A stretch of 64,000 bases of DNA from Brasenia schreberi (lineage: Eukaryota; Streptophyta; Magnoliopsida; Nymphaeales; Cabombaceae), in assembly GCA_036023115.1 (NCBI GenBank), contig JAYKKT010000089.1, forward strand, positions 21,385,001 through 21,449,000. The letters are read 5' to 3'. The notes below the pieces were generated by a model. The model was not told the DNA's origin. It saw only the letters and a program-made list of their open reading frames with translations, and searched no databases. A program made the position numbers and the translations under genes. The stretch's first letter is position 1, and each line of letters starts with the position of its first letter. Below, piece by piece: positions 21,943-33,327 of the stretch.

Positions 21943-23007
21943 ACTACACCCTCCCTTAGTGACCCTTCTTAGACACCTTAACCTAAAGCACCAAGGCAGC
22001 ACCTTCCTAGCAGCCAGCCACCTTCAAGGCGCCCTTCCCGCGCACCGAAGTCACCCGGCCAGCAGGCCCCCTTGCAGTTCAACTTCGAGGAGCTCCCTCT
22101 TGCAGCCCAAGGCGAAGCCAAGCCTACGCTCAAGCAAGTCACCTCCGGACTAGCTATAAGTAAGTGCCTAACTCGGTCCTTAGTTGTAGACTTGCTTGAA
22201 TTAAATTTGATACGGGGTTGTAATAACGGAGCATAGTCTCCCCCCGCTTGTAATAACGTGGCTTGGCACACCCACACACATGTGCACTCTCTTAGTTGTG
22301 CACGATTTTGAACACACACGGGCCTAATCAACCCCTAGGATATAAATTTATATATATACTTTAAATTACGTAGGGTTTTGCTTAAGTTGGGTGTGTTGTC
22401 TTTAAATTCTCGCACTCACACACATTGAGCCTTCGCTCTTATTTGTAAGACCCAAGTAAGGGCCGTGTTATACTATCCTTGGGTTTATTTCATGTTGTGT
22501 GCGTAGTACTTCAATTCAAGCACTCACACACATTGAGCTTTCTCTCTTACTCCCAAGACCTTAGTTAAGGCCATACTGCAATTTATATTTGGGTTTAATT
22601 TCATGTTGTGTGCGTAGTACTTCAATTCAAGCACTCACACACCTAGGTGGCCCCTAAAGGGATAAAAAGCAAGACTTAGGTACGTGCAAATCCACGTGAT
22701 CTAAAATCTGAAAATCATAGAAACAAGACCCGAATCAAACACCTCGAACCGCTTTCGTAAGACCTTATATCCAAAAACTCGATTTTTAAAAGCGTACAAA
22801 CTGACCCTTGCGCATCGGTGCAAGAAGGTCTGCGACGACAAGAGCTTGCTTGCTCACAGTCGCCACGTTAGAAGTCATGTTAAAATATATCTTCGCTAGC
22901 TTAAGTAAGCTAGCTGGCATGCCCTGTTTATTTAAATAGGACTTAGATACACGAAAAGATTCGCTCCATGCCTAAGAACCGAGAGAGGTTGATTTTCTAC
23001 GTCTACA
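21943..23007 (+). mobile_element. B1 5' LTR, right part (leader/U5)
   Basis: Resumes after the A1 target duplication and matches 49249-50821 of the 3' LTR. Holds two to three copies of the TTGAGC...GCTCTTA repeat (22425, 22530 and a degenerate one near 22640), fewer than the 3' LTR. U5 fold at 22797-22914, then the LTR end GTCTACA. Confidence 0.88.
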
Positions 23008-23013
23008 GTATAT

Positions 23014-23031
23014 TGGCATGCCCGGTGGGAC
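23014..23031 (+). promoter_or_regulatory. Putative primer binding site of B1
   Basis: TGGCATGCCCGGTGGGAC begins 7 bp after the LTR end. Its first ten bases are repeated in U5 at 22915-22924. Confidence 0.7.
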
Positions 23032-23147
23032 GTGAGTCTTTCAAAAATCGAGTTAGTCTAGAAACTTACGAAAAGATTTTCAAAGAGGTGTTGTTTTAAC
23101 TTGTTTTCTTTACTTGTACTTAGGAATTTTGAAAAAGGCTTGAGAGC

Positions 23148-24499
23148 ATGTCAAAATCCAACCCAAGTGAAGTGTCGACCAAGGCTCATGCGCATCAAGT
23201 TCTGACTCTAGGAGGATTTTCAAAAACAAGATCAAACTAGACGAGATAGAGGACCAGAGAAGGGAATTCGATGCCAAAATCGATGCTCTCAGCCAAGAGG
23301 CTGAAGTAGGCGATTCCTGTTCATCAAACGGTGAACAAAGGGCCAAGAAAAAATCTGAAAAACCTCGCAAGCACAAAGAGGCCTCCGTAATGGAAGGCAA
23401 CCAATACCACGAGTCCTTCGCACAAAAGGACCGTAAATCCCTACTGCAGCTGCTGAAAGGGCAAAATAAAGAGAAAAGAAGTTACGCCTTGTCTGATTTC
23501 CTTCATATGGATTACGAAATAGACAGTGACGATGAAATACCGAACTTCCATCGGTATGATGGCATGGGAAACCCTAGGTCTCACTTGCAACTTTTCTCAC
23601 GTCGAGCCCATAAGAAGAAAAAGAACTTGATGAAATGGGTGTATTGGTTCCCTTTATCCCTTAAAGGTACAGTTGCCAAATGGCTGGCTTCCTACGACTT
23701 AAGCCAGTTCACTACTTTTGAAGAGTTAGCGAACTTCTTCATGCAAAGATTTGCACACAACGTAGAAGTCACGCCGACTCTGAACACTTTAAGGGATACG
23801 AAGCAAGGCATGAACGAAGATGTACATGCCTTCATTATACGATGGAGGTCATTTTTGGGCCAAGTGCGAGAGCCCATATCCGAAGGATGCGCAGTCATGC
23901 TCATCCTGGATAATTTTAAAAGCGAGTTAAAAACCCTTCTCTCCCTCCATGAGATCTCAACTTTCCATAAGTTTATCAAAAAGGCATCTGTTTTTGAAAC
24001 AAACTTGAGAAAAGGGACATACGATCACTTATGGAAAGGAAGTGTTGTTCCTAAAACCCGCTTGGAAAAGCCCATCACTTATGGGCTACCCACGATGGAC
24101 AAAGGGGCAAAACCCCATTAAATCGCGAATGTCCGGGTGGATCCAGGTGTGGCGGGCACTTTCAAAAATTTTGAAAAGCTAGAAAACAAAAGGGAGGGAA
24201 CCTTTCAAAAACTGATTGAAAAACTAGAGTACACTCCGCTGGGGCAACCTGTGTCGGAGGTCCTAGACCTCCTACTTGCCCAAGGCATGATAGAACTTCT
24301 TGAAATCTCTGAAGGAGTCACTTCCAAAGGGGGGTATTTAAATCAATTTTGTAAGTATCATCGGCCCAAAGGCCATGATACCAAACGTTGTTTCTCCCTT
24401 TTAAATAAAATCGAGAACTTGATAGCGGAGGGCCGGCTCCAGGTCACTGCGGAACTTGAATCACCTCAAGCTATCTTCAAAGAACCCTTTCCCAAGTAA
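23148..24499 (+). pseudogene. gag: B1 gag
   Basis: Capsid/nucleocapsid precursor of the virus-like particle. An ATG at 23148 opens a short frame (MSKSNPSEVS) that shifts near 23210 into the main frame. The main frame holds a charged coiled-coil-like part, then the retrotransposon gag core (LKGTVAKWLASYDLSQFTTFEELANFF, ending near VFETNLRKG at about 24020). A TAA at 24119-24121 stands where C2 has AAA. The same frame then continues to a nucleocapsid knuckle CKYH...GHDTKRC (24350-24391, C-x2-H-x4-H-x4-C, the form usual in Tat elements). A TAA at 24497-24499 may be natural or mutational; the frame stays open beyond it into the protease leader (to about 24836). Confidence 0.8.
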
Positions 24500-24914
24500 G
24501 CCAGTGGTAGTGGGAAAGGAAAGGAGGTATGTACCCTCACCTTTTCAAAGGAACTAGCGCAAAAACCTGAGTCTGATCGACCCACTTGTACGCCCACTCT
24601 TGTACTGTACAAGAAGCCCGCCCAAGTCGTCATCCGGAGACTACCAAGAGCTAAATCCCCGGCTAAACCAGTTTTGAAGCAAGGTGCTCCTCAACTCATA
24701 CTTAGAGCCAATTTTAGTGCGAACCCTAGGCTGGTCGTGGGGGAAGTGACTAGATTCGGGAGGATCTATCAACCCCCGCACCTACAAAGTGCTAAAAAGG
24801 TGGTCAGTGTGCCCCTCAAAAGCATGTATTCCTGAAGTTATGCCAAAAGCAGACAAGGATAAAGTCATCCTAAATCCTTATGACTTCGAAAACCACTTTT
24901 CAAAGATTCCTATC
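24500..24914 (+). pseudogene. B1 gag-protease linker and start of protease region
   Basis: Proline-rich linker (YKKPAQVVIR, NPRLVVGEV) in the gag frame, then a frame break near 24836, then the conserved lead-in VILNPYDFENH. It is cut at 24914 by the C1 insertion (TSD CTATC, 24910-24914). The rest of the B1 protease lies inverted, ending at 38706. Confidence 0.7.
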
Positions 24915-26079
24915 TGTAAACACCCCGAAATCCCACGAATTTCTCAAATTCATCTGGTTTTGTAAAAGCAGCCCCAAAGGGCTATTTTGAGTCTGGAAAC
25001 CCAGGATCCTTCCAGACAACCCTGTACATATATTTTGAACTTTATATTTCAAAAATATATAATATGACTTCGAAAACCTTTTTAAAAACATGTTTTAAAA
25101 CCCCGAAGCAGCTTGGCCCGATCAAGACAGGACTAGGAGAGCTAAGAAGAGCTCGGAACCAGAGCACATGTCGAGCCCGGCACAACAACTCTTGTATCAA
25201 ATTCACACTCCTAGGATCTCGAACGTCCAAGACCCTGTTATCATCAAAACAACCTTTGAAGTCATCTCCGGAAGGCGAAAACAGAGGCGGACGATCATGT
25301 TGGCGAAGACCCAACGCAAATGGAGCACTGATGCCGTCAGGCCCCACACAAACCGTCCATTTCGAATACAGCTCGAAGGAGTCAGAGTTCAGTTGGGATT
25401 GGATCTGGACCATATATATCCAGATCCCAATCCAAACCCATGTATGGACTTGGATTTGGATTTGAATTCAAAAATCCAATCCAATATCCATATCCATGGC
25501 CCACATCACCTTCTCATAAATGGAGGTGGGGCCCACTTGAAATTCACGTGTGATTATGGGCATGAGAGAGAGTGGGGATGGATAAGATCAAGTGTGGTTG
25601 TAATTAAGCTTGACTTGTGTGTCAAGTTTGGGGTTAATCATGTGGGTTAGCCTAAATTGAGTGGGTTTAAGCTTGTAATTAGCCAAAACCTAACCTAGGG
25701 CTGCACCAACATGATGTGGTTAAAGTCTATGGGCCATGAAAAGGGAGCTCCTTCACCTAAACCTAACCCAAAATACCTAATCCTAGCCTTCCACCCTAAT
25801 CCGCCCCTAATCTGAACCTAATCACCTAACCTACTTCCCTAATCCCGGCCTAATCCCAACCTAATCACCTAACCCACTTCCCTAATCCTTCCCTAAACCT
25901 AGGTTAAATTCCCTAAACCTAGCCTAATCCTAGCCTAATCACCTAACCTAGCTCACTAAACCTCACCCTAGAACCCACCCACCTAACCAAACCCTAAACC
26001 CCTAAACTACCCCTAGCCCACAACCTACCCAAACCACTTGTATCTAAAATATCTGGCCCTACCCTTTCCAGCCCACCTT
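24915..26079 (+). mobile_element. C1 5' LTR, U3 part only
   Basis: Starts TGTAAACACCCC right after TSD CTATC. Contains the GGAT repeat patch (25430-25475), CCTAA-rich repeats (25745-26040) and a telobox near 25989. It stops in U3, before the TATA box, at ...CCAGCCCACCTT, where it joins inverted 3' UTR sequence. It is the left arm of a long inverted repeat with 32166-33327. Confidence 0.8.
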
Positions 26080-26384
26080 TACAAAAGGGACAACTGTCTT
26101 GAGCCTCGATCCTAAGGATCTCGAGCTCTTCGTGCTTGCCCTTGTTTGAGTCTTAACACTCGCTTATCTAGCGGAGGTTTTATAAGAAAACAAGGCATAT
26201 TTCAAATTCCTACGCCTTACTCGAAACGTCGAATTCTCAAACAAGATGAAATTCAAGTAAGTAAATCCTATTTTTACTTTAGGATTCCTCGAAATGAACC
26301 ATGCTTTAGCTTGGGATAAGCCAGGGATGGGAAAGAGATACCATGGTCCCTTCTAAAGCGTCCCGTGGTTTGAGGCACAGAAGG
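26080..26384 (-). mobile_element. Inverted fragment of C-family 3' UTR at the left arm
   Basis: This is the reverse complement of 31858-32166, including the hairpin (here with two base changes). About three differences in roughly 300 bp. It runs into protease coding sequence at a GAAAAC microhomology. Confidence 0.8.
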
Positions 26385-27442
26385 TGGAAAACCACCTTTC
26401 AAAAGCAGATAAGGACAAAGTCATCCTAAATCCTTATGACTTCGAAAACCACCTTTCAAAGATTCCTATTCACATGTCTATCCTAGAGCTTATAAAAACT
26501 TCGCCTAGGCATAGACTTGTATTAGAGAAAATTCTAGAAAGGGCCAAGGTTGATTCGAACATAAGTCTGGAATCCTTGTCTGCCCAAGTGGCTTTATTAG
26601 GAGCAAAATCGCCCTTCACTTTCTCGGAAGATGATATAGATAGACCCTACGAAACCCATAACCAGGCCCTACATATCGAGGTGGTTCTAAACAACCACTG
26701 TCTGGACAGGTGCCTAGTCGATGGTGGAGGAGGGCTCAACATCCTTCTACTTCATGTGGCATACAAAATCGGAGTCACCTTGACTTTAGTGAACCCAAGC
26801 CCCATCGTTATCACTGGATACGATGGGAATGCGTCTAGACCTTTAGGATCCATCGAACTCCCAATGGAAACAGGAGGGATCGAACACATGGGGGTGTTCC
26901 AAGTCTTGGACATCCACCCCCATTATAACTTGTTGTTGGGAAGGCCCTGGATACACAGTTTGTGCGCTGTGCCATCCACCTTCCACAGGTGTGTCAAGAT
27001 CCCTTTTAGGGACCAGGTCGTAGTGATCCTAGGTGAGAGTCACCCACAGCTTCAGGGGATCATAAACTCCCTTTGTTTATCAAGCTCCCAGGCCCATGAG
27101 GCTAACCTGGGGCAAATTATGGTTGAGCCACCTCGGCTCGTGTTAAACAACCTTAGGAAGGTTGTATGTGTGAAGGGGCCACCCAAAGCAGGCCCCCTCC
27201 CGACTTTAATCCTTCTAGGAAAACCTAAGCGTTCCCTATTTCCAAAGCCCCTGGACAAGAGGCCATATGAGCATAATATGGACGATAGCATGTTCCAGGA
27301 CCACGACTTGTATCCAACTTTTTCGAAAAACAAAAAGTCGTGGAACATGTTGTTGAACATGGGCTACACGCCCTACAAGAGTCTAGGGGCACAGAACCAG
27401 GGTCTCCTAGAGCCCATCCTTCCTAGGGCCAACCCAAGCTGA
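26385..27442 (+). pseudogene. C-family protease and G-patch-like linker
   Basis: Aspartic protease that would mature Gag-Pol. The frame opens at 26384 with a duplicated scrap, then VILNPYDFENH. The active-site loop reads CLVDGGGGLN near residue 112 (D-G-G rather than D-T/S-G), followed by the flap/strand region ITGYDGN and LLLGRPWIHS. The C-terminal part (about residues 300-352) is MDDSMFQ..DLY and the Gly-rich MGYTPYKSLG linker. It ends at TGA where C2 has CGA (Arg); B1 also has TGA at this site, so this may be either a recurrent CpG change or an older stop. The gag is missing upstream, replaced by the inverted UTR piece. Whether this pol belongs to C1 or another copy is uncertain. Confidence 0.8.
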
Positions 27443-27564
27443 TATGGGATCGGCTATACTCCCCGAATACCGCCGGAGCCACCCCCTGTGACCACCTGGG
27501 TCAAGGGTGCCCCGGAACCTGCCTTAGAAGAGACCTACGATTTAGACCTCCTATTCCGAGTCTA

Positions 27565-27589
27565 ACCCGTAGTGTTTTCCCTTTGTAGG
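27565..27589 (+). promoter_or_regulatory. Possible splice acceptor between protease and RT frames
   Basis: GTTTTCCCTTTGTAG followed by GTATGACGG: a polypyrimidine tract plus AG just before the pol start. The same motif occurs in C2 (near 40725-40738, with TAAG) and, related, in A1 (about 16020-16033). Some Ogre elements splice an intron at this position. I see no convincing donor. Confidence 0.4.
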
Positions 27590-27590
27590 T

Positions 27591-30500
27591 ATGACGGAAG
27601 ATCCCTTTTCTACAAATACAAAAACATTTGAAAAGCTTAAAATCAAAAAAATCGAAAAACAAGAAAAACCAAAAACAATGGAAAAACAAAAACTCGAAAA
27701 AAGAGTGCTTTGTATAGTTCCCAAGGTTCTTGTTTTACAAAAACCCAAAAAAATCAAAAATTTGGAAAATGCCAAAAAGATTTTGTACATAGCTGCTCCT
27801 GGTAGGACTTTGGCAAAAGAAAAGGATTTCAAAAGAAACGTTGTCTGCATAGCCAGACCAAAAATTTCGAAATCACTTGAAAATCCAAAGACAAAACCAG
27901 GTCATTTTGAAAACCATGCATCAAATTCCCTCAGGTCTATAGCCCACGAGAACGATCAAAGCCTAGGAGTGGATCCCCTTGAGGAAGATCCCACTTCTGA
28001 GCTCCCAGAATTTCATAGATTTCTCGATTTTGAAAAACCTTTCCAATCAGTAGGAGGAGATTTCATAGAAGTGAACCTAGGGGATGATTCCAATCCCAAA
28101 ACCATCAAAATAGGTGCATGCTTGCATGAAACTGAAAAGTTAGCATTCATTGCATTTCTACGAACCTATTTAGATGTGTTTGCATGGACATATGAAGACA
28201 TGCCGGGCATAGATCCCAGCATTGTCGAACATCGTCTTCCCTTAAATGCAGGTGTAAAACCCATAAAGCAGAAGCTTAGGAAAATACACCCGAATGTACA
28301 CATGCAAGTCAAAGAGGGTTTAGAAGATCTACTAAAAGCCAGATTTATAAAACCCATTGCGTATTCTGATTGGTTGTCAAATATCGTTGTGGTTCGAAAA
28401 ACCAATGGGAAAATTCAAATACGCATCGATTTCAGAAACCTGAATAAAGCCACTCCTAAGGATAATTATCCTTTACCAAACATAGATTTGATAGTCGACA
28501 GTACTGCAAATCATGAAATGTTTTCATTCATGGATGGCTATTCAGGCTATAATCAAATCAAACTAAGTCCATGAGATCAGGGTAAGACCGCCTTCACAAC
28601 CCCATGGGGCACGTACTGCTATACAGTCATGCCCTTTGGTTTGAAAAATGCCGGCGCAACATACCAACGAGCCATGACCACGATCTTCCATGATCAAATT
28701 CATGAGCTTGTAGAAGTGTATGTAGATGATCTCTTGGCAAAATCCAAAACCCGATGCACCCATATCGAATGTTTACAAAAGATTTTCGAAAGGCTTAGGC
28801 TTTACAAAGTGAAGCTAAACCGTAAAAAATGTGTGTTCGGGGTAGAATCAGGGAAGCTTCTAGGCTTTATGGTGAGCCAAAGGGGAATAGAAGTCGACCC
28901 CTCTAAGTGTCGAGCCATCATAGACATGGCTCCACCCTCCAATCTCACCCAAATCCGTGGCCTCCAGGGTCGCTTACAATCCGTTCGCCGATTCATATCG
29001 AATCTGGCAACTAGATGCGAACCCTTCAACAAACTGTTGAGGAAGGGCACGATTTTCTTATGGGATGATGAATGCCAAAAGTCCTTCGAGAGACTGAAGG
29101 CATACTTGGTTAATCCCCCCGTTTTGAATCCTCCAAAGCAAGGAAAACCGCTTTTATTATACATCTCCATGCATTCAAATGCTTTAGGAGCCCTGTTGGC
29201 TCAATACGAGGATGACACCCATAAGGAGTATGCCATCTACTATATTTCGAAAACTCTCTTGGCTTATGAACAAAATTATCAAGCCATGGAGAAGACGTGC
29301 TTGGCCCTAGTCTGGGCCTGCTAGAAATTCAGACACTATTTCCTACATCATGAGATCTGGATAGTGTCCAAGCTTGATCCAATCAAGCACTTGTTTGAAA
29401 AACCCATTCTCACGGGTAGATTGGGCAAATGGCAACTCCTTCTAATGGAGTATGATCTGAAATACCATCACCAGATCTCCATTAAGGGGCAAGCCCTAGC
29501 AGATTACGTGGCTGAATTCCCCTTAGAGGACGCATATCCCACTCTTGTCGAAATGCCTGATGAAGGCATATTGGAAAACCATTTTCAAAACCACATTTTG
29601 GCAAACTCTTTCGAAAACCAAGTGTGGAAGATGCACTTCGATGGGGCACGAAACCAACGAGGGGCTGGTGCTGGGGTCATCTTAATCTCCCCTGAAAAGG
29701 GCGAGATTCCCATAGCAGTCCGCTTAGATTTCGAATGTTCCAACAATGTAGCTGAGTATGAAGCACTCATACAAGGCCTAAGGATTTCGAAAACTCTAGG
29801 GGCATCATGCATCGAGGTCTTTGGAGATTCGCTCCTTATCATAAACCAGGTTTTGAAAATTTGGCAAGTACGTAATGAGAAACTACTTCCATATCATGAG
29901 TTGGCCACTCGACTGGTCCAATCCTTCCAGTCGTGTAAACTCACACACAAAGGAAGAGAGGACAATGGCATCGCCGATGCCCTCTCCTCCTTGGGTTCAG
30001 CCTTGAAGGTCGATCCCATTTCAGGGACCAGATCTTTGGAAATATGGCATGCGCCCCACCCATCCACACACGACTTGGATATTTGCCAAAACAACCCAGA
30101 GTCTATTGAAAAACCCTGGTTTTATGACATAAAACAATTTTTAGAAAATGGGGGATTCACCGAGGATGCCACATCCAAAGATAAGGCATTCATTCGTAAG
30201 ATTTCGACCCGATACACCATTCTGGGTGGGGTTCTATACAAAAAGAGTTTTACTGGCATTCTGCTTTGGTGTATCGACCTAGAGGAGGCTAGGATAGTGA
30301 TGCACGAGTTCCACGATGGAGAATGTGGAGGTCATGTTAATGCCAACATGGTGGCGATAAAAATACTTAGAGGGGGCTATTTTTGGTCCACCCTGAAAAA
30401 GGATTGTCACGATTATGTTAGGAAGTGTCATCCGTGTCAAGTGCATGGGCACGTCATTCATATCCCTTCATCTGCATTGCATTCCGTGGTCAGCCCCTGG

Positions 30501-31365
30501 CCATTTACCATGTGGGCGTTTGACATCGTAGGCCCAATATTTCCAAAGGCCTCGAATGGGCATCGATTTATTTTAGCAACCACGGAGTATTTCTCCAAGT
30601 GGGTGGAAGCCATTTCCCTAACCAATGTAATGGGGCAACATGTGGTGGCTTTCATCTGGAGGAATATCTTGGCTCGATTTGGGGTTCCACGAGACCTTCT
30701 GTCTGATAATGGCACCCCATTCAAGAACGAGCGGATGGTTAAGTTGTGCAACACGTATGGCATAACTCACCACTTCTCCTCGCCCTACTACCCTCAAGGC
30801 AACGGCCAAGCCGAAGCCACAAACAAGACTCTCATTAGTATTATTGAGAAACCCTTAGAAAAGGGTAGGACGTGGCACGAGAAGCTGGATGAAGCCCTAT
30901 GGGCTTATAGGACTTCCATCCGGACTCCCACGAATGCCACACCATTCGAATTGGTCTATGGCACAAACGCCATTCTTCCCATTCATACTCAACTGCATTC
31001 ATTCCATACATCCAATAGCACTCGACCTCCCCCTAGAGACGCTTCAGCATACTAGGATGGCTGAACTAGATTTGCTAGATGAGAGGCGACTCCTTGCCAT
31101 GGATCATGCTCGTGCATACCGGCAAAGGATAGCCCGACATTATAGCAAACACATGAGACCTCGCCACTTTGAAGTGGGAGATCTGGTCTTAAAAACCATC
31201 CACCATCGTGGCCCACACCCCCTAGGCAAGTGGCGCCCCAACTGGGATGGACCCTATATTGTACGAGCAACCACTACGAACAATTCGTATTGGTTGATTG
31301 ATGTAGAAGGTAGGAATTTAGCAGATCCTATCAATATTCAATACTTAAAGAAGTATCATGTGTAG
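27591..31365 (+). pseudogene. pol: C-family pol: RT, RNase H, archaeal-type RNase H, integrase
   Basis: One frame runs from ATG 27591 to 31055, with only two nonsense codons (TGA 28572-28574 from CGA; TAG 29322-29324 from CAG), then a +1 shift near 31015 leads into 30889-31365. Domains in order: a Lys-rich linker; RT with FMDGYSGYNQ, MPFGLKNAGATYQR and YVDD (about 28718); RNase H (LLLYISMHSNALGALLAQ); a second, archaeal-type RNase H (MHFDGARNQRGAGAG, NNVAEYEAL, GRED) typical of the Tat lineage; integrase with a His/Cys zinc region (HEFH...CHPC), D at FDIVGP, D at SDNGTPF, E at GNGQAEA; and a C-terminal GPY region ending LKKYHV at the natural stop. All catalytic motifs are legible, the best-preserved pol here. 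Confidence 0.88.
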
Positions 31366-32165
31366 GATCTGGATTAAATTCCATTTTTCAAAAATTTTTA
31401 GGGATAGCTGCCGTGAGACATGTGAATAAGGTGCAAAGTTAAACTCGTGTGACCCTGAGTGAGAGAATTCACACTTGTGAAAGAGCAGAGTCTTCAAAAT
31501 CGTGGTTACATTTCAAAATCCTTCTTCTTACAAAGAAAGGCCTAGTTCAACATAGCAAGATACATGCAAGTGGTACGTGCTATTTCTAAATAGGTTGATC
31601 TGGAATGGATCGAGTGTAGGCTTGGGATAAGTCCTCCCCTCTTCTCTTCTCCTTCCAAAAGGAAAACAAAGGCCCAAAACAAAAGGGAATTTCCCATTCA
31701 AAGTCTCTTTCCAAAAGAAAGAAACCAGAATTTAAAAGAAAAATCGATTCTCTTATAAAAAAGAGGGATTAAAGAAAAAATACTCCCAAAGGGAGACCCT
31801 CGATGAAAAAAAGGAAAAAGAGGCCAAAAAGCTCAAAAAGAGAGAGCAGTTTTTTGCCTTCTGTGCCTCAAACCACGGGACGCTTCAGAAGGGACCGTGG
31901 TATCTCTTTCCCATCCCTGGCTTATCCCAAGCTAAAGCATGGTTCATTTCGAGGAATCCTAAAGTAAAAATAGGATTTACTTACTTGAATTTCATCTTGT
32001 TTGAGAATTTGACGTTTCGAGTAAGGCGTAGGAATTTGAAATATGCCTTGTTTTCTTATAAAACCTCCGCTAGATAAGCGAGTGTTAAGACTCAAACAAG
32101 GGCAAGCACGAAGAGCTCGAGATCCTTAGGATCGAGGCTCAAGACAGTTGTCCCTTTTGTAAAGG
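31366..32165 (+). other. C-family 3' UTR, truncated before the PPT
   Basis: Matches 44071-44870 of C2. Contains the ACTCCCAAAGGGAGACCC block and the hairpin at 31872-31901. It stops at CCCTTTTGTAAA and joins inverted LTR U3. The PPT and 3' LTR of this element are missing. Confidence 0.8.
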
Positions 32166-33327
32166 TGGGCTGGAAAGGGTAGGGCCAGATATTTTAGATA
32201 CAAGTGGTTTGGGTAGGTTGTGGGCTAGGGGTAGTTTAGGGGTTTAGGGTTTGGTTAGGTGGGTGGGTTCTAGGGTGAGGTTTAGTGAGCTTGGTTAGGT
32301 GATTAGGCTAGGATTAGGCTAGGTTTAGGGAATTTAACCTAGGTTTAGGGAAGGATTAGGGAAGTGGGTTAGGTGATTAGGTTGGGATTAGGCCAGGATT
32401 AGGGAAGTAGGTTAGGTGATTAGGTTCAGATTAGGGGCGGATTAGGGTGGAAGGCTAGGATTAGGTATTTTGGGTTAGGTTTAGGTGAAGGAGCTCCCTT
32501 TTCATGGCCCATAGACTTTAACCACATCATGTTGGTGCAACCCTAGGTTAGGTTTTGGCTAATTACAAGCTTAAACCCACTCAATTAGGCTAACCCACAT
32601 GATTAACCCCAAACTTGACACACAAGTCAAGCTTAATTACAACCACACTTGATCTTATCCACCCCCCCACTCTCTCTCATGCCCATAATCCCACGTGAAT
32701 TTCAAGTGGGCCCCACCTCCATTTATGAGAAGGTGATGTGGGCCATGGATATGGATATTGGATTAGATTTTTGAATCCAAATCCAAATCCAAGTCCATAC
32801 ATGGGTTTGGATTGGGATCTGGATATATAAGGTCCAAATCCAATCCGAACTGAACTCTGACTCCTTCGAGCTGTATTCGAAATGAACGGTTTGTGTGGGG
32901 CCTGACAGCATCAGTGCTCCGTCTGCGTTGGGTCTTCGCCAACATGATCGTCCGCCTCTATTTTCGCCTTCCGGAGATTACTTTAAACAAGGTTTTGATG
33001 ATAACAGGGTCTTGGACGTTCGACATCCTGGGGGTGTGAATTTGATACAAGAGTTGCTGTGCCGGGCTTGACATGTGCTCCGGTTCCGGGCTCTCCTTAG
33101 CTCTCTTGGTCCTGTCTGGATTAGGCCAAGCTGCTTCAGGGTTTCAAAACATGTTTTTAAAAGGGTTTTAAAAGACATATTGTATGTTTTTGAAATACAG
33201 AGTTTAAAACATATGTACAGGGTTGTCTGGATGGCTCCTAGGTTTCCAGACTCAAAATGGCCCTTTGGGGCTGCTTCTACAAAACCAGATGAATTTGAGA
33301 AATTCATGGGATTTCGGGGTGTTTATA
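32166..33327 (-). mobile_element. C2 5' LTR, U3 part, inverted
   Basis: Reverse complement of a C-family LTR start. It ends at 33327 with TATAAACACC on minus, the same TG-to-TA start variant as the C2 3' LTR at 45243, and shares that LTR's diagnostic TTTTAAACTCTGTATTTC. Next to it, 33328-33332 is the reverse complement of CTCAC, the C2 target duplication. Right arm of the long inverted repeat. Confidence 0.82.

Noticed and set aside
31366..32165. An envelope-like or extra ORF after integrase
   Set aside because: No open frame of useful length in any of the UTR copies; conserved parts are the hairpin and short blocks only.
24915..33327. A DNA transposon with 1.4 kb terminal inverted repeats
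   Set aside because: The arms are pieces of LTR U3 and 3' UTR of C-family elements, and the flanking duplicates (CTATC, CTCAC) differ and pair with ends elsewhere (38707 and 48411).
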